A stretch of 64,000 bases of DNA from contig JBGCEH010000008.1 of assembly GCA_045106195.1 (NCBI GenBank), forward strand, positions 1 through 64,000. Reading direction: 5' to 3'. A program made the translations under genes and the position numbers. The notes below the pieces were generated by a model. The model ran no database searches. It had not been told where the DNA came from and saw only the letters and a list, made by a program, of their open reading frames with translations. This document shows, piece by piece, positions 45,822 through 54,903 of the stretch (positions within the stretch are counted from its first letter, which is position 1; each line of letters opens with the position of its first letter). This DNA comes from Granulosicoccus sp045106195. Its GTDB lineage: Bacteria; Pseudomonadota; Gammaproteobacteria; Granulosicoccales; Granulosicoccaceae.

Positions 45822-45965
45822 ATGAAAACGCTGGCAAAGCTCGTCAGGGAACAGACCGGTCTGGTCTGTTCCCTGGTCGACGTATCTGTAACCGAAGACC
45901 TGCTGGCTAGTGTAGTGGAACCTGCAAAACGTTCATTCAGAGATTTGTATGCTCCACTACACTAG
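45822..45965 (+). CDS. Possible small ORF spanning two hairpins
   Basis: 47 codons from ATG 45822 to TAG 45963-45965 (MKTLAKLVREQTG...). AAGGCGG lies about 12 bases upstream. It reads straight through both inverted repeats and ends eight bases before the permease ATG, so its translation could open the second hairpin and couple to the permease. No family match recognised; it may equally be chance. Confidence 0.25.
   Translation: MKTLAKLVREQTGLVCSLVDVSVTEDLLASVVEPAKRSFRDLYAPLH
45845..45875 (+). promoter_or_regulatory. Perfect 13-bp intercistronic hairpin
   Basis: CAGGGAACAGACC, loop GGTCT, GGTCTGTTCCCTG; 53 bp after the binding-protein stop. There is no T-run, so it is probably an mRNA-stabilising or attenuating element that lets binding protein outnumber permease, as known between binding-protein and permease genes in other ABC operons. 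Confidence 0.7.
45907..45965 (+). promoter_or_regulatory. Perfect 13-bp inverted repeat at the permease start
   Basis: Arms CTAGTGTAGTGGA (45907-45919) and TCCACTACACTAG (45953-45965) with a 33-nt loop. The right arm ends eight bases before the permease ATG and covers where its ribosome site must lie, so pairing would hide translation initiation. Could also be a paired binding site for a protein. Confidence 0.65.
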
Positions 45966-45973
45966 AATTCACC

Positions 45974-46984
45974 ATGTTTAGATTTATACAATTCGCGCTC
46001 ACCCGAGCGGGCTTATCGTTAGTGACTTTACTGACTGTCTCACTGATTGTTTTCAGTCTGATGGAACTTGTCCCGGGAAACTGTGCAGAGCGCTACCTGG
46101 CTTTCAAGAATACCCAAGGCGCGCAAATTACAATCGATGATATTCAGGCTGAGGAACGTAGACTGGGTCTGGACAAACCGTTCATACAACGGTGGGTTGG
46201 CTGGGTATCTAACGTTTTCCTGCGCGGCGATTTTGGCGACAGCTGTATCTTACGTCTCGATATCAACCAGCTTCTCAGCGATAAATTCTGGATAAGCCTG
46301 GGAATCTGTCTGGCCGCATTAGCTGTGGCCTATGCCATTGCCATACCGGTCGGCATCTACTCAGCCGTTACCCGCAGTGCTATTGCCAATAATTCATTGC
46401 GCTTTGTAAGCTACCTTGGGCTTGCCTTACCCAATTTCTTACTGGCGTTGATCATCATGTTGATATCAACGGTGCTCTTTGGAGATTCACTAACCGGGCT
46501 GTTCTCGGCAGAATACAGGGACGCGCCCTGGTCCACGGACAAATTTCTGGATTTCCTTTCACGTGCCTGGCTTCCCATTTTTATTCTAGGCTGGTCGGCA
46601 ACGGCATTTGCCCTGCAAACCGTTCGCGCCTTGATGCTTGATGAAGTGGGTAAGCTCTATGTGACAGCTGCGTCGGCGCGTGGCATTTCCGGATCAAAAC
46701 TACTATGGCGCTACCCTGCACGACATGCCATGGGCCCGGTTGTCAATTCCCTGGGGTTTGATTTGAACCGGATATTTAACGAGTTGCCAGTGGTTGCGCT
46801 GATTCTTACCCTGACAGAAGCCGGCGCACTTCTGATCGAATCTCTTGCTCGTTCCAATGATCAGCAGTTGGCCGGAGCCATCATCTTTCTGTTAACCGCG
46901 AGCATAGTTCTCGTCAATTTCTTCACCGATATTCTGTTGGCACTTATGGATCCACGCATTCGAAAAGGGCTTATCGGCGCATGA
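45974..46984 (+). CDS. ABC transporter permease 1 (DppB/OppB type)
   Basis: 336 residues, six hydrophobic segments. N-terminal family motif around LVTLLTVSLIVFSLMELVPGNCAE, then LGLDKPFIQRWVGWV, and the EAA-like cytoplasmic loop YVTAASARGISGSKLLWRYPARHA that contacts the ATPase. It forms the channel with the next permease. The stop overlaps the next start by 4 bp. Confidence 0.92.
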   Translation: MFRFIQFALTRAGLSLVTLLTVSLIVFSLMELVPGNCAERYLAFKNTQGAQITIDDIQAEERRLGLDKPFIQRWVGWVSNVFLRGDFGDSCILRLDINQLLSDKFWISLGICLAALAVAYAIAIPVGIYSAVTRSAIANNSLRFVSYLGLALPNFLLALIIMLISTVLFGDSLTGLFSAEYRDAPWSTDKFLDFLSRAWLPIFILGWSATAFALQTVRALMLDEVGKLYVTAASARGISGSKLLWRYPARHAMGPVVNSLGFDLNRIFNELPVVALILTLTEAGALLIESLARSNDQQLAGAIIFLLTASIVLVNFFTDILLALMDPRIRKGLIGA

Positions 46985-48174
46985 ATATTTTCTCGCGCAA
47001 AAGCGATACCGACAAATCGCAAAAACTGAAAGAGGCCTACTTTACGGCCTCACAGGGTCAATTGATCCGCGCACGCTTCAAGCAGAATCGCGCTGCGATG
47101 GTGGCAGCTGTTGCACTAACCGTGATGATTCTCATGGGGTTCTTTGCGCCGTTTCTATCGCCGTACGCACCCAATATCTCGGGGCGCGACACTGAATACG
47201 AGAATGGCCCTCCCCAGATTCCCAAGTTCTGGGACGAAAACGGTTTTTCCGCCCGACCGTTTCTGTATACACTGGAGCGTGAGAGATCGATAAAAACCAA
47301 CTTTCGCTGGGTCATTACAGAAAATCGTGAAAATCGGCGCTATGTAGAGTTCTTTGTTCGCAGCTGGGAGTACAGCTACATCGATATTGACTGGAATCTA
47401 CCCGGGACGATGTTCGATGTGGATTTCAAGGCATTAACGACTGACCTGCACCTTTTCGGGATTAGTGAAGGCGGCATTCATCTTTTCGGAACGGACGCAT
47501 CGGGTAAAGATATCTATGCAAGAACCCTCCATGCCATAAATACGTCGCTGGCGGTCGGCACGTTGGGCGTGCTAATTTCTTTTTTCCTCGCGCTCATTAT
47601 CGGCGGAGTCGCTGGCTACTTTGGTGGTTGGGTTGATTCGGTTCTACAGATGATTACCGATGCCATTCGAACCGTGCCGCCTATTCCCCTCTTTATGGCA
47701 CTGGCTGCCTTCATGCCAGATTCCTGGAGTTCCGAAACACGCTTCTTCTTTATCGCCAGCATTCTGGGACTAATTGGCTGGCCTACTCTTGCGCGACGTA
47801 TTCGGACACACCTCCTGACAGAACGCAGCCAGGAATACGTACTGGCTGCCGAGCTCTGCGGAGCATCGTCAAGCCACGTTATCAGGCGGCATCTATTGCC
47901 AAGCTTTACCAGCTACATCATCGTCGATCTGATGATTACGTTTCCCTATGTGGTCCGTTCTGAAACAGCACTGAGTTTTATCGGCCTTGGCCTGACAGAT
48001 CCTGTGAATTCACTGGGTTCTCTCATGCAGAGCGTGTCGAAAGCCGACGTTATTCTTAATTATCAGTGGTATTTCATCCCAGTATTGTTTTTCATTGCTT
48101 TCGTTCTGGCCTTTGTATTTGTAGGTGATGGCCTTCGTGATGCAGCCGATCCTTACTCGCAAAGCAAAAAATGA
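46981..48174 (+). CDS. ABC transporter permease 2 (DppC/OppC type)
   Basis: 397 residues. Cytoplasmic N-terminus, first helix (AAMVAAVALTVMILMGFFAPF), a long periplasmic insert of about 100 residues (about 60-165) before the standard core with LFGTDASGKDIYARTLHA, and the EAA loop YVLAAELCGASSSHVIRRHLLPS. The insert makes it longer than DppC (about 300) and resembles the OppC-like forms paired with large binding proteins. Start overlaps permease 1, stop overlaps ATPase 1. Confidence 0.92.
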   Translation: MNIFSRKSDTDKSQKLKEAYFTASQGQLIRARFKQNRAAMVAAVALTVMILMGFFAPFLSPYAPNISGRDTEYENGPPQIPKFWDENGFSARPFLYTLERERSIKTNFRWVITENRENRRYVEFFVRSWEYSYIDIDWNLPGTMFDVDFKALTTDLHLFGISEGGIHLFGTDASGKDIYARTLHAINTSLAVGTLGVLISFFLALIIGGVAGYFGGWVDSVLQMITDAIRTVPPIPLFMALAAFMPDSWSSETRFFFIASILGLIGWPTLARRIRTHLLTERSQEYVLAAELCGASSSHVIRRHLLPSFTSYIIVDLMITFPYVVRSETALSFIGLGLTDPVNSLGSLMQSVSKADVILNYQWYFIPVLFFIAFVLAFVFVGDGLRDAADPYSQSKK

Positions 48175-49166
48175 GCTTACTCAACGTTCAAAATCTGACT
48201 CTTCAGTTCGAGACTGATGAAGGCTTGATTACCGCAGTGGATGATGTGTCCTTTGAGCTCAAAGCCGGTGAGGTTCTCGGACTTGTAGGTGAGTCAGGCT
48301 CGGGGAAATCGGTAACCGCAAAAGCCCTCATGAAGCTTAATCCCGAGAACGCTGTTTACGGACCGAATAGCAGCATTACACTGAACGTCGATAATCGCAC
48401 CATTGATGTACTCTCACTGAAAAGTGGCAAGGAGTTGCAGGTGATACGCGGTGGCGCGGTATCAATGATATTTCAAGAGCCGATGGCCAGCTTTGCACCG
48501 GCGATATCCATTGGCGATCAGATGGTTGAGCAACTGCTCTTGCACAAACCTGTCAACAAACGCGAAGCCAGAGCCATCTCTATTGAAATGCTTGACCGTG
48601 TCGGAATCTCGGATGCTTCAAAACGCTTTGATCAATATGCTTTTGAACTCTCGGGCGGTATGCGCCAGCGAGCCATGATTGCAATGGCCTTATCTACTCG
48701 CCCCAGCCTGCTAATCGCTGACGAACCCACAACCGCTCTGGATGTGACTATTCAGGCGCAGGTGATTGACTTGATGAAAGATCTGATTTCCGAGTTTGGC
48801 ATGGGGATCGTCTTTATCACCCACGACCTGGGGGTCATAGCTCAAACCGCTGATAAAGTTGCCGTAATGTATCTGGGAAAACTGGTTGAACAAGGCACTG
48901 TGCGCGACGTTATTCGCCATCCCGCACATCCCTATACTCGTGGGCTGCTCAACGCGCTACCAAAACTGGACGATCTTGATACTCCTCTTCTTCCCATACC
49001 CGGCGACATACCCAGTCCGCTTGAACGCCCTGACGGTTGCGTGTTTCATACCCGTTGTCCACTGGCACAGGATCGCTGTAGACAATCGGTTCCAGAGTAC
49101 GAGGCTTTTGGTGATAATCACAAGGCAGCCTGTTTCGTGACAGCCGAGCAAAGGGTAAAACCATGA
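48171..49166 (+). CDS. ABC transporter ATP-binding protein 1 (DppD/OppD type)
   Basis: 331 residues. Walker A GESGSGKSV, signature LSGGMRQRAMIAMAL, Walker B LLIADEPTTALD, switch His in FITHDLG. The C-terminal oligopeptide/dipeptide domain has the cysteine set GCVFHTRCPLAQDRC and ACF. Drives import together with the second ATPase; 4-bp overlaps on both sides. Confidence 0.94.
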   Translation: MSLLNVQNLTLQFETDEGLITAVDDVSFELKAGEVLGLVGESGSGKSVTAKALMKLNPENAVYGPNSSITLNVDNRTIDVLSLKSGKELQVIRGGAVSMIFQEPMASFAPAISIGDQMVEQLLLHKPVNKREARAISIEMLDRVGISDASKRFDQYAFELSGGMRQRAMIAMALSTRPSLLIADEPTTALDVTIQAQVIDLMKDLISEFGMGIVFITHDLGVIAQTADKVAVMYLGKLVEQGTVRDVIRHPAHPYTRGLLNALPKLDDLDTPLLPIPGDIPSPLERPDGCVFHTRCPLAQDRCRQSVPEYEAFGDNHKAACFVTAEQRVKP

Positions 49167-50158
49167 ACTCAACGTCGGCACTGATCAAGGCTGATAACCT
49201 GTCCGTTCACTTTCCGATTGGTGGAGGTGTATTTACGCGTAAACAGATGTTGCGCGCGGTTGATGATGTAAGCCTGGCAATACCCAAAGGCTCGTTTTTC
49301 GGACTAGTGGGTGAAAGCGGATCAGGAAAAACAACGCTGGGGCGTGCCATTCTGCGAGCCACCCCGATAACCGGTGGCAGCGTACAGTACGCAGACGGCG
49401 AGGTGGAATATGATCTGGCCAGCCTGCCCAAGTCAGAGCTGATAGAGTATCGCAAACGCGCCCAATTGATCTTTCAGGATCCTTATGCCGCATTGAGTCC
49501 ACGAATGACTGTTCGGGATATCATTGCCGAGCCACTGGAAGTCATGGGCATCACCACAAGCCGCGAAGAAACAGATGAGAAAGTCAGGAATATCGCTGCC
49601 AAATGCCGTTTGAATCTCGAACATCTGCGTCGATTTCCGCATGCGTTCTCCGGTGGACAACGACAACGGATTTCAATTGCACGGGCGCTGGTATCCAACC
49701 CACGGTTTGTTGTCGCCGACGAAAGTGTTGCAGCGCTGGATGTCTCGATACAGGCTGACATTCTCAATCTGCTAAAAGCCCTCCAGGATGAGCTTCAGTT
49801 GACATACCTTTTTATCAGTCATGATTTATCCGTGGTTGCTCACATCTGCGATCATGTCGCCGTCATGTACCTGGGTCGCCTGGTAGAAACTGCCCCTACG
49901 CGTGAGCTGTTCAAAGCACCCCGCCATCCTTATACCAAAGCGCTGCTTTCGGCTATTCCATCACTAGATCCTGACCAGCGCGGTACAGCGCAGAAACTTG
50001 AGGGAGAAATCCCTTCACCCACCAATCCTCCTTCTGGTTGCAAGTTTCACACACGTTGTCCACATGCTATCGATATCTGTAAACAGAAAGAACCTGTGCT
50101 GGAACATATGGGCACTGAGCACGAAGTCGCTTGCCATCGGTGGCAGGAACTCAGTTAG
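49163..50158 (+). CDS. ABC transporter ATP-binding protein 2 (DppF/OppF type)
   Basis: 331 residues. Walker A GESGSGKTTLG, signature FSGGQRQRISIARAL, Walker B FVVADESVAALD (Glu then Ser in place of the usual Pro), switch His in FISHDLS. C-terminal cysteine domain GCKFHTRCPHAIDIC and ACH. Pairs with ATPase 1 as a heterodimer. The next gene starts 14 bp on, so the hydrolase is in the same operon. Confidence 0.94.
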   Translation: MNSTSALIKADNLSVHFPIGGGVFTRKQMLRAVDDVSLAIPKGSFFGLVGESGSGKTTLGRAILRATPITGGSVQYADGEVEYDLASLPKSELIEYRKRAQLIFQDPYAALSPRMTVRDIIAEPLEVMGITTSREETDEKVRNIAAKCRLNLEHLRRFPHAFSGGQRQRISIARALVSNPRFVVADESVAALDVSIQADILNLLKALQDELQLTYLFISHDLSVVAHICDHVAVMYLGRLVETAPTRELFKAPRHPYTKALLSAIPSLDPDQRGTAQKLEGEIPSPTNPPSGCKFHTRCPHAIDICKQKEPVLEHMGTEHEVACHRWQELS

Positions 50159-50172
50159 CGAGATGTTCGATC

Positions 50173-51723
50173 ATGCCTGACAAGGTGCTGCTCATTGTCA
50201 TCGATCAGTTCCGCTCGGACTGCCTCATTGGAGCGTTGGCAGATGTAGCCCCCCTGCCACACCTGCAAGCGCTGATGAGTGAAGCCACCAGTTTCGAAAA
50301 CCATTTCACTGTTACCACCCCTTGTGGACCCTCGCGGGCAAGTCTGCTAACAGGCTTATATGCGATGAATCACCGCTCAGTCAGAAACGGTACGCCACTC
50401 TCCTCAAGGCATGAGACGCTGGGTACCCACATGCGCAGCGCAGGCTACGAGCCCATGCTCTTTGGCTACACCGATTCCAGCGCCGATCCAATGGGACTTC
50501 ACCCGAACGATCCCGATCTGAAAAACTATGAAGGTCTGGCGCCGGGGTTTGCAGAAATCGTGCGTTTGCGATTCGAGAACCCTGGATCCTGGGTAGGATA
50601 TCTGAAACGTAAGGGCTACAAGCTGCCGACAAACTACTGGGACCTCTACCGACCACCACTCGACAAGGCAACAGCGAACAGCGAAGATCCGGAAGGTTCA
50701 CCAATCCGTTCACCAGCACTTTACAGAGCAGAAGATAGCGATACAGCCTTTCTCACCGATCGCACCTTAGAGGAGTTGTCGGCTCGGGAATCTGACGCCT
50801 GGTTTTCCATGGTGACCTACATTCGCCCTCACCCACCTTTTGTTGCCCCGGCGCCATACAATTCTCTGTATTCACCTGGTGATATTCCGCCCCCGCATCT
50901 GGGGAAATCAATCACGCAATCAAGGGATTCGCATCCGTTCCATGACGCCTACTTCAGTGAGCCTTCCAACAATGGGCTGTACATCGGATTCAATGGTGAT
51001 CTCACGACATTGTCAGCAGAACATACGGCCGAACTACGTGCCGTCTATCTGGGTCTTGCAAAGGAGGTGGATGATCATATTGGCCGACTGATCAAGTACC
51101 TTCGTGACAGCGGTCAATACGATAACACCTTGATTGTCGTTACTGCTGATCATGGAGAGATGCTGGGTGATCAACACCTGTGGGGTAAGAGCTCCCCGTT
51201 CGATGCAGCTTTGCGAATCCCTCTGATCATTCGCGACCCACGACAGCCGACAGGTTTTGGCAAATGCATTCGGGCATTTACCGAGTCGGTCGATATCACG
51301 CCTACGCTTACTGACTGGGCGAACACGAGTTTGCGACGCAGCTTCGATGGTAGATCCCTGTTGCCCCTGATTGGTGGTGGTATCCCTGAGAACTGGCGAG
51401 AGTATGTTTTCTGCGAAGCGGAACTTGGGGAGCTGGATAAGGCATCTCGATTTCAAAAAAAGTGGCAGCTTCCTGCTCAACAAGCCAATTTTGCTGTTCT
51501 GCGCAGTAACACCCACAAGTATGTTCATTTTAATGGTGGCATCCCACCCTTGTTTTTTGATATTGAGAACGATCAACATGAACTGAACAACCTTGCGTCA
51601 GAGAAAGGGCACCAACAAAATCTGCAGGAATTTTCTTCACGTATGCTTGACCACCGAATGACTCATGCTAATCGTGTACTCAGTGATTGTCAGCTCAGTA
51701 AACAAGGACTGTATTCAGTTTAG
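50173..51723 (+). CDS. Phosphonate monoester hydrolase (formylglycine sulfatase fold)
   Basis: 516-residue member of the alkaline phosphatase/sulfatase superfamily. Metal site Asp11 (VIDQFRSD), nucleophile Cys51 in CGPSR, the motif that is oxidised to formylglycine, then LLTGLYAMNHRSVRNGTPL, YIRPHPPFVAPAPYN, VTADHGEMLGDQHLWGK, YKYVHFNGGIPPLFFD and a C-terminal LDHRMTHANRVL. These blocks closely follow Rhizobium phosphonate monoester hydrolase as remembered (CGPAR, LYLMNHRAVQN, YYRPHPPFVASAPY). No signal peptide, so it acts on imported ester. ATG 50173 is chosen; the longer ORF overlaps the ATPase. A sulfatase role cannot be fully excluded. A formylglycine-generating partner is not in the window. 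Confidence 0.82.
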   Translation: MPDKVLLIVIDQFRSDCLIGALADVAPLPHLQALMSEATSFENHFTVTTPCGPSRASLLTGLYAMNHRSVRNGTPLSSRHETLGTHMRSAGYEPMLFGYTDSSADPMGLHPNDPDLKNYEGLAPGFAEIVRLRFENPGSWVGYLKRKGYKLPTNYWDLYRPPLDKATANSEDPEGSPIRSPALYRAEDSDTAFLTDRTLEELSARESDAWFSMVTYIRPHPPFVAPAPYNSLYSPGDIPPPHLGKSITQSRDSHPFHDAYFSEPSNNGLYIGFNGDLTTLSAEHTAELRAVYLGLAKEVDDHIGRLIKYLRDSGQYDNTLIVVTADHGEMLGDQHLWGKSSPFDAALRIPLIIRDPRQPTGFGKCIRAFTESVDITPTLTDWANTSLRRSFDGRSLLPLIGGGIPENWREYVFCEAELGELDKASRFQKKWQLPAQQANFAVLRSNTHKYVHFNGGIPPLFFDIENDQHELNNLASEKGHQQNLQEFSSRMLDHRMTHANRVLSDCQLSKQGLYSV

Positions 51724-51765
51724 GATAGGCCTGAATACCTCTACTGTTACCATCAATAGTGTTCA

Positions 51766-52605
51766 ATGGCCTACTTACAGAAACTGATATCCCTGTTATC
51801 AGCCGCTACTCTCATCATAGCGATACTCATTGCGATCTTGTACCTGTTCCAGAACAGATTGCTGTACCTGCCAGTCAGATCAAATCTCGACAACTACGTG
51901 CCAGAGGGTCTGGCGCTATGGCCCGCAGATAGAAGTCTCACAGAATTTTCCGCTGACAATGTTCTTGGTCTTGTTGCAGAGCCTGCAGCAGGACCAACAC
52001 CTCTGGAAACCGCGATCGTTTTTCATGGCAACGCCGGACATGCTGGTCACCGCGAATATTACGCGCAACAAATAACAGCGCTGGACGTGCGCGTCATTCT
52101 GGCGGAATATCCCGGCTATGGTCCTCGACCAGGGAAACCCCAGGAATCACTACTTGTTGATGATGCTGTCAACCTCGTCAAGCTTGCACATGAGCAATAC
52201 GGGCAACCCATATGGTTGATTGGAGAATCACTGGGGGCGGGTGTTGCTGCAGCGGTTGCAGGGCGAGAGCCGTCGCTGATACGTGGCATTGTGCTGATCA
52301 CCCCATGGAACCGTCTGGTCAACGTGGCGTCACACCACTACCCTTTTCTGCCGGTGCGTTTATTGCTGACAAACGAATACGACAGTATAAAATCACTCTC
52401 TTTTTACAATGGGCCAAAGCTTGTCGTGGTGGCCGACAACGACACTATCGTGCCCGCAGAGCTGGGCTTGGATCTCTACCAGAATCTTGAGGAACCCAAG
52501 CGTCTCAATATGATTGAGAATGCCGGACACAACAACTGGCTCCTCCATAGTCCACCGTCAATCTGGACAGATGCGATATCCTGGCTTAGGCAAGCGCAAT
52601 CGTAA
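51766..52605 (+). CDS. Membrane-anchored alpha/beta hydrolase
   Basis: 279 residues: N-terminal membrane segment (LLSAATLIIAILIAILYLF), then alpha/beta-hydrolase core with oxyanion HGNAG, nucleophile Ser in GESLGAG, Asp in ADNDTIVP and His in AGHNNW. Resembles the BEM46/YfhR-type hydrolases of unknown substrate. It starts 42 bp after the phosphonate monoester hydrolase and may belong to the same transcript. Confidence 0.82.
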   Translation: MAYLQKLISLLSAATLIIAILIAILYLFQNRLLYLPVRSNLDNYVPEGLALWPADRSLTEFSADNVLGLVAEPAAGPTPLETAIVFHGNAGHAGHREYYAQQITALDVRVILAEYPGYGPRPGKPQESLLVDDAVNLVKLAHEQYGQPIWLIGESLGAGVAAAVAGREPSLIRGIVLITPWNRLVNVASHHYPFLPVRLLLTNEYDSIKSLSFYNGPKLVVVADNDTIVPAELGLDLYQNLEEPKRLNMIENAGHNNWLLHSPPSIWTDAISWLRQAQS

Positions 52606-53098
52606 ACATGGGCATGACGATTGTTACGAATGGACAACATGCTATCTTGAAACGCGCTAAGCGCACCTGATATAGACTTTGTTAGGGCTTTCTCATGCTC
52701 CTACCAGCACCGTGGCAGGAGGATTCACCACAACAAGCAGTATCAAAGGCTGAATTTACATGAAAATCCGGTGCTTAAGTGATAGCTGAAAGTAATAGCT
52801 TCTATAGGGTAAACAAACCTTTCATTGCAGTAATTCAAGCTACTTCCCTGCAAATACCAACCTTCTCAATTCAGTGCCCGATTGGTACTTGTTTACAACA
52901 CATAACACTCGTTGGTAATGTGTAATAATCGAGATGACAATGTTCGAATGCAAAGAAAAGTGACGAATCCCGCATAGCTGTTACCACAAAATCCAGTTTG
53001 TCTTTTTAGTTTGATTATGTCTTTACATTACGGAAATCTATTTGCTTTCGCTACAAAGCGCAAAGTAGGTTCCGTCCCGGTTTAATGGAATTACCGCA
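52606..53098. other. 493-bp gap without a recognised gene
   Basis: AT-rich non-coding stretch upstream of the beta-helix gene. No ORF with a plausible start, no tRNA, no riboswitch core recognised. It probably carries the promoter of the next gene. Confidence 0.5.
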
Positions 53099-54826
53099 AT
53101 GAATATCAGTTTGACCTACCCTCAACGCTTTCTATCTACTGGTGTGGGAGTATTCGTTATTGCTGTTTTTTTTTGCACCAGTGCATTTGGCCGAAGTGGT
53201 GGCCCAAGCCCGGACTATAATGCATCCGTGGAATGTGCCTACGGTATACACGACGAAGAACATACGGTTTCAGAAGGGGACGACGGGGAATACAAACAAT
53301 ACAACGTCATCGGAACCCATCGCTACGATGCAACCAATGTGGTGTTTGACGGGATTGAGTCTGATAGAGACACACTTGTCCATTGGCCTGTAGCAATCAA
53401 AGCCGCTGACAACGTTGATCGACGAATAGCTCACGGCGAGGGACAACTGACTGCATCAACGCGTGGCAGTGTTCGTCATACCTATCGGGTGAAAATATCA
53501 AGCGGCATTGACCTTGCCCATTTCTATGTAGAGTTTGACAAGGCAGACCGCAACAGCCAGTTTTACATGAAATTGACAGACCCGAATGGCAAAAGCAAAT
53601 TCTACAACCGACCCACATCAGCATTCGAGAGTGCCATCATCAGATGGCCAAAAAAAGGCTGGTGGAAAGTTGGAGTAGCAATCAAGCGCAACTCAGGAAA
53701 TACCGTCAGATACGCTTTCAACGTCGACGATGATGGAACAATTGATCTGGACAAGATCCGGGGAACGCTCAGTGGTAATTCGACTGCCAAGGCTTATAGA
53801 GACCACATGGTTACAATTCCGGCCGGGTTGCCAAAAGTGCATTTTTTTACACAATTTTCTCGTGTAAATCCGCTCAACAGGCCTAGCATGAAACTAAAGG
53901 ATCCTTCCGGCGAGATTTTCAGACACAACACGAATGCCAACGATTACGAATCTGCTGTAGTAAACAACCCGGCCCCTGGAGAATGGAGAGTCAGGGTTAC
54001 CAGAAAAAAGAGCACCGCTGATGATATTGATTATCGAATAGAGGTGAGCGACGATCAGCGAATCCCAACAGCAGGCTGCTGGACCGGCGGTGTTATCTAC
54101 GGAGCCTGGGATGAGAATGGCTACGGAGTAAAACGCTTGTCCGATACCAGAAGGATCAAGAGAAATAAAGTGAGTTGGGAAGCTCCTTACCATCAATCTG
54201 GTGGTATTACTCTGGAGATCAGCAATTTTCTCCTTGAGGACATTTCCATCGTCAGTCACGGCGATGGCATAAGATCCAATGGCGAAGACATTGTTATTGA
54301 TGGTGCATACGTTACCGATATCCATGACGATTGCGTAGAGAACGATAAGCTTGGCACCCTACTGATCAAAGATTCATTTTTTGATGGTTGTTATGTCGCC
54401 TTCAGTGCCCGCTCCGATTTTTATGAAACCTACGATGGAAGCCGTAATCTGTTTGAAATACGTGACACTCTGGTTCGACTGGAAAAACAGCCAACCGTGT
54501 TCAAACCGGATAAATACGGGACCGCGCCAGGGCACGGGAATTTTTTCAAGTGGTCACTGGACAAGAACAAAGCCATGAAACTTGCAGTTCACGATTCCAT
54601 ATTTCTTGTATCCGCTCCCAGCCGACACGGAGACGGTCTCGGCCTGGAAGAAATCAGTCACTTGGAAAGTTGCTCCAATAACGTCATTGTATGGACCGGC
54701 TCTGGTCGATTTCCAAACGCAGAAGAGCTACCGGATTGTTTCCGGTTGACCACAAACTACTCTGAATGGAGCTCTGCCGTTTCCGCCTGGCGAAGAAGAC
54801 ACCCTAATCGCCCTTCACGCCCTTGA
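53099..54826 (+). CDS. Secreted beta-helix protein with two internal repeats
   Basis: 575 residues. Signal peptide (FLSTGVGVFVIAVFFCTSAFG). Two homologous beta-rich domains (about 120-215 and 230-325) each with a pattern like MKLxDPxG...ESAxxxxPxxGxWxVxV...YxxxVxDD, resembling pre-peptidase C-terminal domains. The last 230 residues show short parallel beta-helix turns (LLEDISIVSHGDGIRSNGEDIVIDGAYVTD; LLIKDSFFDGCYVAF), the right-handed fold of polysaccharide lyases and related surface proteins. No catalytic set could be assigned. Likely acts outside the cell on, or binds to, polysaccharide. Stands alone. Confidence 0.72.
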   Translation: MNISLTYPQRFLSTGVGVFVIAVFFCTSAFGRSGGPSPDYNASVECAYGIHDEEHTVSEGDDGEYKQYNVIGTHRYDATNVVFDGIESDRDTLVHWPVAIKAADNVDRRIAHGEGQLTASTRGSVRHTYRVKISSGIDLAHFYVEFDKADRNSQFYMKLTDPNGKSKFYNRPTSAFESAIIRWPKKGWWKVGVAIKRNSGNTVRYAFNVDDDGTIDLDKIRGTLSGNSTAKAYRDHMVTIPAGLPKVHFFTQFSRVNPLNRPSMKLKDPSGEIFRHNTNANDYESAVVNNPAPGEWRVRVTRKKSTADDIDYRIEVSDDQRIPTAGCWTGGVIYGAWDENGYGVKRLSDTRRIKRNKVSWEAPYHQSGGITLEISNFLLEDISIVSHGDGIRSNGEDIVIDGAYVTDIHDDCVENDKLGTLLIKDSFFDGCYVAFSARSDFYETYDGSRNLFEIRDTLVRLEKQPTVFKPDKYGTAPGHGNFFKWSLDKNKAMKLAVHDSIFLVSAPSRHGDGLGLEEISHLESCSNNVIVWTGSGRFPNAEELPDCFRLTTNYSEWSSAVSAWRRRHPNRPSRP

Positions 54827-54903
54827 AAAACACTTGATTAGAGGAGATCAGGCGGAACAGTAGTAAACTCCGGTGCTCTCAGGCTGCCTCCTATCAGTTT
54901 TTA

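Noticed and set aside
50173..51723. Choline sulfatase or arylsulfatase call
   Set aside because: The C-terminal blocks and the MNHRSVRN, RPHPPFVAPAPY motifs fit phosphonate monoester hydrolase better, and the context is phosphonate metabolism.
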